The notes below the pieces were generated by a model. It worked only from the letters and a program-made list of their open reading frames with translations. It was not told the origin of the DNA and did no database searches. Positions 58,968-64,000 of a stretch of 64,000 nt of DNA are shown in pieces. How positions within the stretch are numbered: the first letter of the stretch is position 1; each line of letters starts with the position of its first letter. A program made the position numbers and the translations under genes. The DNA is from Asterias rubens (lineage: Eukaryota; Echinodermata; Asteroidea; Forcipulatida; Asteriidae), in contig NC_047062.1 in the NCBI RefSeq assembly GCF_902459465.1, positions 18,359,994-18,423,993 of the forward strand, written 5' to 3'.

Positions 58968-59636
58968 ATGAAGATTAACCAGGATGGATGTAAACCGATG
59001 GCTTTCCTCGCTCTTGTGGCGGTACTTGTCGGGGTTTGCACGGCCTGTAGTCCCCCTGAAGGATGGCAGTCAGAACCGGTCACGACTCGGGCGGGCGCAC
59101 CCGATGTGGAAATTGCCTTTCTTGGTAACGTCACTCTCGTTAATCTTCCGCGTTTCAATCGTTTCTTCAGAGCGATGGTCTACAGTGCCGAGGTTTCTGT
59201 GGAGTGTGTCTACAAGAAGATACCCGGTTTGAACGTCTACGACGATGTGACTGTTCATGGCTTCGGCATGTCTCACGACTGCACGAACACTGAAGTTGCG
59301 CCGAACCAACAGTATATCTTTCTCGCCAAACCGTATGAGGATGGATACGCCATTGTTGAATCCAACGTTCAATTAGGAGCTGAGCCGGCCACCGAGGAGA
59401 ACATTCAAGACATGCTGGATACTTATGGGTGTGACGAACCAAATGATCCGACCACACCCCCGCCAACGACTACCCGAGTTACAACCACTAGGATGCCGCC
59501 CACTACCGAAGCCCCTCCTACCGAATCCATTACCACAAAGCCAATACGCAACGACAATAATAACAGTGGAACCTTGGTGTCTTCAAGTTTCTTCGTCCTG
59601 CTATCTTCTGTTGTAATCGCGCTGAAAACATTGTAA
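58968..59636 (+). CDS. Secreted, probably GPI-anchored CCDC3-N-terminal-like protein, 222 aa
   Basis: A single uninterrupted exon. Residues 11-26 (MAFLALVAVLVGVCTA) form a signal peptide, after which the mature chain begins CSPPEGW. The core has YSAEVSVECVY, then VTVHGFGMSHDC and QQYIFLAKPYEDGY, ending at DTYGC. The spacing of cysteines and the YSAEV...C, G-x-G...C, YxFxL pattern resembles the N-terminal domain of vertebrate CCDC3 (favine), a secreted protein. The CCDC3 coiled coil is absent. Instead there is a Thr/Pro-rich stalk (about 158-193), then NNNSG and the hydrophobic tail SFFVLLSSVVIALKTL, a typical GPI signal. One N-glycosylation site lies in GNVTLV. The first ATG is used; a second at residue 11 would also give the signal peptide. 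Function is unknown. Confidence 0.75.
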   Translation: MKINQDGCKPMAFLALVAVLVGVCTACSPPEGWQSEPVTTRAGAPDVEIAFLGNVTLVNLPRFNRFFRAMVYSAEVSVECVYKKIPGLNVYDDVTVHGFGMSHDCTNTEVAPNQQYIFLAKPYEDGYAIVESNVQLGAEPATEENIQDMLDTYGCDEPNDPTTPPPTTTRVTTTRMPPTTEAPPTESITTKPIRNDNNNSGTLVSSSFFVLLSSVVIALKTL

Positions 59637-59864
59637 CGAATTTCAGAGTGATGTTATCCCCTTAACCATACCGCCCAACGACATCTTCTATCGAACATGA
59701 CGTCACTACACACGGTATACTGCAAACGGTTGGGGGAATATTTAGTATGTTAATAGTGCTAGTGGTTTTTAATTGTTGTTTTCTTTAATAATTGTCTAAG
59801 GGGTCTTTGTGTTGCATTTTTAAATCATCGATCATTAGTTTACAATTTCATTCTGACGTATACA

Positions 59865-59870
59865 AATAAA
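59865..59870 (+). terminator. Poly(A) signal of the CCDC3-like gene
   Basis: AATAAA about 230 nt after the stop codon at 59636, in AT-rich sequence. It is the first canonical signal on this strand. Confidence 0.6.
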
Positions 59871-61390
59871 TGGACACTATTTTCTGGGCCTATATAGAGA
59901 GACTGAACATGCTCGCTTTGCGTAAACGCACCTGGCAAGAAAACAAACTAAAGTGCTGTGATTTTACCACCAAGTGAAACCAAAGATTACAGAGCGCCCT
60001 ATAATCTTTGGTGAAACTGTCAAACGGATGAAACACATAGTAGTCATGGGTGGGGTCATGGGTGACAAAATAATGTTGTTAGCACATATACAACGGTCAG
60101 ACGATAGAGTAGAGTAGGGCAAGATGGACAGAACCAGATAAAACCTTTTGGTTTCAACACCATGATGGGTACTTCCTGTGGGCAAGGCACGGCATGTAGC
60201 AAAGTTAGTTTGATATCGGATAATATTGATATTCACATTGTACAGCGAATATCAATGTTTTAGATAGTGAATATTGGATGTTCCCATAGGTTTGTAAAGT
60301 GAAATGTACTAAACTTTACATGCCAATAGGCATATATATTATAAACTAGGCCTACTATGAGCGTAACATCATATAAGGGATAGACCAGGGACCTCTCAAA
60401 AGTTCATTGTAATGACACTATATGCCTCATAACCAAACCGTCATGCCAGAGAGACTGGAAAACAAACAACTATTACAGGGAAGGGTGCACGTGAGACCAT
60501 AGGAAATTTAGCTTATAATGAAAACTAAGACTGAACCATTCGATGAATAAATTGACAATGGCTGGTGGCACAACTTAGTATACGTGTGATCAAAGACTTA
60601 TCCAACTTTTATTAAGCGGTTACGTTTACCCAAATCCTTAAAAACGAGCTTACAAACGAGCCGTGTATATAACATATTGGTATAAAAACGAAACATGTGG
60701 AAACGGATAAATAGAACAACAGGGGATACCGTTAAAATTATTAATACAAAGTATGTTGTATATAGGCCTACATGAAAGTTTGATTTTTAAAATATCATGC
60801 ACTGTAAAAAAAAGCAGAAGAAAAAAAGTGCCTTTTATAATACAAAATCCTTGTTGAGATTTTGCTGAAAGCAGAGGTAGGAAGTACGTGCAGTAATAAT
60901 CGAAGTCATTATGTCAATAATTAAGGTTCGCATATCCGGCCGGACAAAAAGGTCAAGTCTGGTTGTCGGATGTGAGTGCGCTAACTTTTCCTTGATTTGT
61001 TTTGAACCTGCCAAACAGGCCCACCGTTAACTTGAAGGTTAGTGGTCAGCATTCACGTGGACTCTCGATAAAAACGATAAAACGAATGAGTGAGACCTAG
61101 CCTACCTCTTAATATTATGTTTGAGGCCAGTCTTCAATATTAGCAGGTTTTTTTTTCCAGAAAACATACCCGCATGATCTTTCCTGAATTTAAGTGATAT
61201 AAAAAAAAAATGATGAATGTTTATGAATAGCTCCTTCATGAGGTCAATAATATGTGGAATGTTCAAGTTCCTTTCAACGAGGCAATTTAAAGCCGAAAAG
61301 GAAGAAACTATTCCATCCTCAAAAGAATCAACATTACTCTCTTCATTGCACGGACGCAAACGTTCCTTGGGTAAATAGATCTTTAAGAGA
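59871..61390. other. Intergenic, no gene seen
   Basis: No domain-bearing frame. A short inverted pair, ACCAAAGATTA and TAATCTTTGGT, lies at 59979-60014. The rest is AT-rich and unstructured to my eye. Confidence 0.5.
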
Positions 61391-61394
61391 AAGA

Positions 61395-61585
61395 GAAAAC
61401 TGCACATAATACAAATTGTACAACATTGCATGTATTTGGCATCCACTACAACGTGGACATGTTGTAATTTTTAAATTAAAAGTAGATCTTTGTTACAGTC
61501 ATAGGAGAATGATAAAACTGCACATACCAACAAATTGTACATCGCATGTATTTGGCGTCCACTAAAACGTGGACATTTTGTAATA
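61395..61585. repeat. Imperfect direct duplication, about 117-bp period
   Basis: AAACTGCACATA, CAAATTGTACA, GCATGTATTTGGC and CCACTACAACGTGGACAT appear at 61397-61470 and again at 61514-61583 with few changes. Each copy has an ACGTGGAC/GTCCAC pairing. It borders the palindrome cluster to the right. Confidence 0.75.
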
Positions 61586-61599
61586 TGTGGCGACAACGT

Positions 61600-62165
61600 G
61601 CGGTGTATTATGACGCCGGTGTCAGATGCAATTGTGTCCGCCATGCAATACTGTCCGCTCCGGACACTTTTGCATATGCAATTATGTCCAGGGCTATGCA
61701 AAAACCATCCGGTGGACATGTGCATGGCTGTACATGGCTGTAAATGTATGTGCGCCCGTAAGCGAGCGTGCATACACTGCTGGACCTCTCTGTATTTTGC
61801 AGTATGAATATTCACGTATTTTATGATTGCAGCGAATACCCAACGGCCGAACATTTCCCATGTCATTCATGACATGCACCCATAGCTTGTAAAAAAATTG
61901 CGAACCTGTTCCGTCGACCAAAGGCGTTTAGTTTACTGCAAGGACGGTTTTGCACGGGGGCAGACACAACTGCATATGCAAATGTGTCCGGGCGGACACA
62001 ATTGCATTATACAGCAGCGTACGGGCGGACACGATTGCATATGCAAAACCGTCCGGCGGACATTAGACATTATTGCATATGCAATAATGTCCTCCGGATA
62101 GTATTGCACAGAGGACATAATAGCATTCAAACCTGTCATGTACATGTAAATGACATGAATGCCGC
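61600..62165. mobile_element. Cluster of TGCATATGCA palindromic modules
   Basis: TGCATATGCA occurs at 61671, 61971, 62036 and 62074, each inside GGACA...TGTCC arms such as GGACACTTTTGCATATGCA. Related half-modules (GACACAATTGCA, GGACATAATAGCA) lie between. ATTCATGACATGCA (about 61866) and TGACATGAATGCCGCATG (about 62151) bracket the right-hand cluster loosely. No coding is supported. It is probably a compound hairpin element, though I cannot fix its ends. Confidence 0.55.
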
Positions 62166-62323
62166 ATGACTTTCAATCCTCCGATCAAATTTACTGATTT
62201 GCTTTGGCGTTAGTTGATGTGGCCATATTAATACGTTTAAGTTTCCACAAAGCATGCAGTTCCAGAAGAATTGTAAACAAAATTAATCTGAGAGGCCGTT
62301 GTGGTACTCCCTGTATCGACAGT

Positions 62324-62640
62324 GCTTAAGGCAGGGTGTACTTTTTGTAACAAGTAAGTGAAAGAGCACTTGAAAGCTGTTGATATTATAAAACATTGTA
62401 ATAGAAACTACCCCTTTTGAAGTAATGTGTGGTTTTAGAGAAATAGGTAACTTTCAACCTCATACTTGAATCTGAGAAAGGCTTTCAGTTCAGACTTTCA
62501 TGAAAGGCAAAAAGGTATTTCTTCTCCATTTTATTTGTTCAACTTCAATAACCATTTGCGCTGTTATTGTAACATATGTTGGGATACACAAGTGAAAGTA
62601 CTGGTCTTTTACAATTACCAAAAGTATACACCACCTTTAA
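62324..62640. mobile_element. Diverged MITE related to families A/D
   Basis: Left TTAAGGCAGGGTGTACTTT and right AAAGTATACACCACCTTTAA, with GTTGATATTATAAAACATTG in the interior as in the other families. Confidence 0.65.
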
Positions 62641-62986
62641 TTATATCACATATCATGTCAATTAACAAACTATTTGTGGATTTATTTATTAAACATAGAC
62701 CATTACTTAGTACAGGTTTATCCAATTTACATCAGCTCAGGGCCCCATACCATAAAGCTGCTAAGCACAAAATGAAATTAAGTACAACAAAACGATGCTT
62801 ACCAGAATAAGGATACCAGCCAGAAACTATATTGTGACATAATGTAAAATCTATATCTATTGTCCTGCTCATTTCTGCTAATATAGCAGAAAATTGTTAC
62901 GCTTTATGATTGCCCAGTAACAATTTATCACGATACACAACTTTGAAACCCGCATTAAGTATCTCAAGAAATTAAACAAAATTTCC

Positions 62987-64000
62987 TTAATGATACATCA
63001 GTGTTATATTTAATAACTTTTTTAGATCTTCATTATGAGGTATATAAAAAGCTGAAAGTTTGTCTTGGATTACTTTGGTCATCTGTGGTTTAGGGCGCCC
63101 TCTGCTGTTTAAATCCATACAGGCGCCGAAGGGTTTTGCTAAACAGTTCATGCCAGTTTTTTTATCAATGAGGAAATTGTCTTCATGAAAGTATGAAGAC
63201 AATCCCAGAAACTTCTCGACTTTGTTTAGAAGCCGGACAGGATGTTTGAGAATAGAGTCTCCGTCTACATCCAATATAAGCATACGCTGTTTCGGGAAAT
63301 GTTGAACCCATTGTTTCATATGCTTAGCGTAGATCCCTTTGTCAATATAAAGAGAATCTTGTACAATTTCTCCTCTTTTGTCAAGTACTGTCTTCTGAAA
63401 AGTGCTCTTCCTTAGGTATTTAGTAGGATTACCTCTCGCATAATCATCCCATGCTTTTTGGACTGCAACTTTATCATTTGCTTGTTTAGGACTTAATATT
63501 GTGTTGTCTGTGCGGTTTAAGAGGTACTCGTCCCCCTTGGTTTGGAAGTATCCATTGAAGGCTCTTTTCACTGGCTCGCATAATAACGCAATAACTTTAA
63601 CATCATGTAGATCCTTTGAGATTCTTTCCGCTGCACCTGGGTAGGTGAGATATTCAGATGACTTCTCTAGGGTGACTTGCCGTTCAGTGGCGTGAGGCAT
63701 CCAGTTGAAGTACCATGCCAAATCTCTGTAGTAGTAAGTCGAGAAGAAGTTTGAGTCTTGCATTGGGGTCGCTACCCCTGGATGCACAGCTAAGAGGTTC
63801 CTGAGAACTGAAGATCCACAACCCTTGGCTCCAATGATGAGAGCCTGGGGGAAGTGCTTCCGACACTCGAGGTTGACTCGTTTGAGTTCCCCAACAGCCC
63901 ATGAGTTATTGAGTGTGTAACAACTCAGCTCAACCGAACTCGGTTGCATGCCATGGAAGACGCTCACCTTTGGGCTGAACATGTTGTTAAAACTCACATT
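62987..64000 (-). CDS. Heparan-sulfate 3-O-sulfotransferase-like protein, 5'-partial
   Basis: HS3ST enzymes transfer sulfate from PAPS to the 3-OH of glucosamine in Golgi heparan sulfate. The frame is open through the right edge, so the N-terminus (Golgi anchor) lies outside; the stop TAA is at 62987. Family landmarks in order: FPQALIIGAKGCGSS (PAPS loop), TLEKSSEYLTYP, VIALLCEPVKRAFNGYF (3'-phosphate region), LYIDKGIYAKHMKQW, VEKFLGL, then the paired Cys (NCL and ACMDL) with GRPKP and FYIPHNEDLKKL. The HS3ST residues normally seen in these sites (KGGTR, catalytic Glu, RDP and the Ser about eight further on) are changed here to GCGSS, Asp, CEP and Asn. It is either a divergent sulfotransferase or an inactive relative. 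Confidence 0.82.
   Translation of the reverse strand, partial: NVSFNNMFSPKVSVFHGMQPSSVELSCYTLNNSWAVGELKRVNLECRKHFPQALIIGAKGCGSSVLRNLLAVHPGVATPMQDSNFFSTYYYRDLAWYFNWMPHATERQVTLEKSSEYLTYPGAAERISKDLHDVKVIALLCEPVKRAFNGYFQTKGDEYLLNRTDNTILSPKQANDKVAVQKAWDDYARGNPTKYLRKSTFQKTVLDKRGEIVQDSLYIDKGIYAKHMKQWVQHFPKQRMLILDVDGDSILKHPVRLLNKVEKFLGLSSYFHEDNFLIDKKTGMNCLAKPFGACMDLNSRGRPKPQMTKVIQDKLSAFYIPHNEDLKKLLNITLMYH

Noticed and set aside
61471..62169. Overlapping open frames on both strands
   Set aside because: They arise because the palindrome cluster is open in several frames; the peptides repeat the DNA palindromes and have no domain.

Overview
This window is metazoan nuclear DNA: AT-rich, with introns and very dense in short interspersed elements. 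The calmodulin exon layout, the repeat families and the gene set point to a marine deuterostome, most likely an echinoderm and perhaps a sea star. That assignment is inference. I see no bacterial, viral or CRISPR content.

Layout. (1) 1-2.7 kb, minus strand: the 5' part of a calmodulin gene (ATG exon, 31-nt exon, 144-nt exon), running off the left edge. (2) 4.1-5.5 kb: relics, namely a LINE tail, a broken THAP domain and a MITE. (3) 6.07-15.92 kb, plus strand: an eight-exon gene whose exons join without a phase error into a 348-residue beta-propeller-like protein that I cannot name. Its introns are full of MITEs, and one holds a palindrome carrying two histone-type 3' stem-loops. (4) 16-28.5 kb: mostly repeats, including a 1.3-kb foldback element, a 2.9-kb giant inverted repeat and several minisatellites, with a possible CpG-containing promoter and noncoding exon near 19.5-20.4 kb. 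(5) 29.3-38.7 kb, minus strand: POLR1H (RPA12/ZNRD1, RNA polymerase I). Its last two coding exons sit in a 1.53-kb tandem array (four copies of the zinc-ribbon exon, five of the final exon). A 14-nt microexon appears necessary to keep its frame. (6) 43.3-56.8 kb, minus strand: a complete TTLL15-like tubulin-ligase-family gene, twelve coding exons and 547 residues, with an N-terminal membrane anchor. (7) 58.97-59.64 kb, plus strand: a single-exon secreted, probably GPI-anchored protein resembling the N-terminal domain of CCDC3. (8) 62.99-64.0 kb, minus strand: the 3' part of a heparan-sulfate 3-O-sulfotransferase-like gene with altered cofactor-site residues.

These are ordinary, independently transcribed eukaryotic genes and no operon-like cooperation is implied. 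The most unusual structures are the POLR1H exon array, the histone-stem-loop palindrome, and several compound hairpin elements built from densely repeated short palindromes. All exon coordinates come from reading splice sites and phases by eye.
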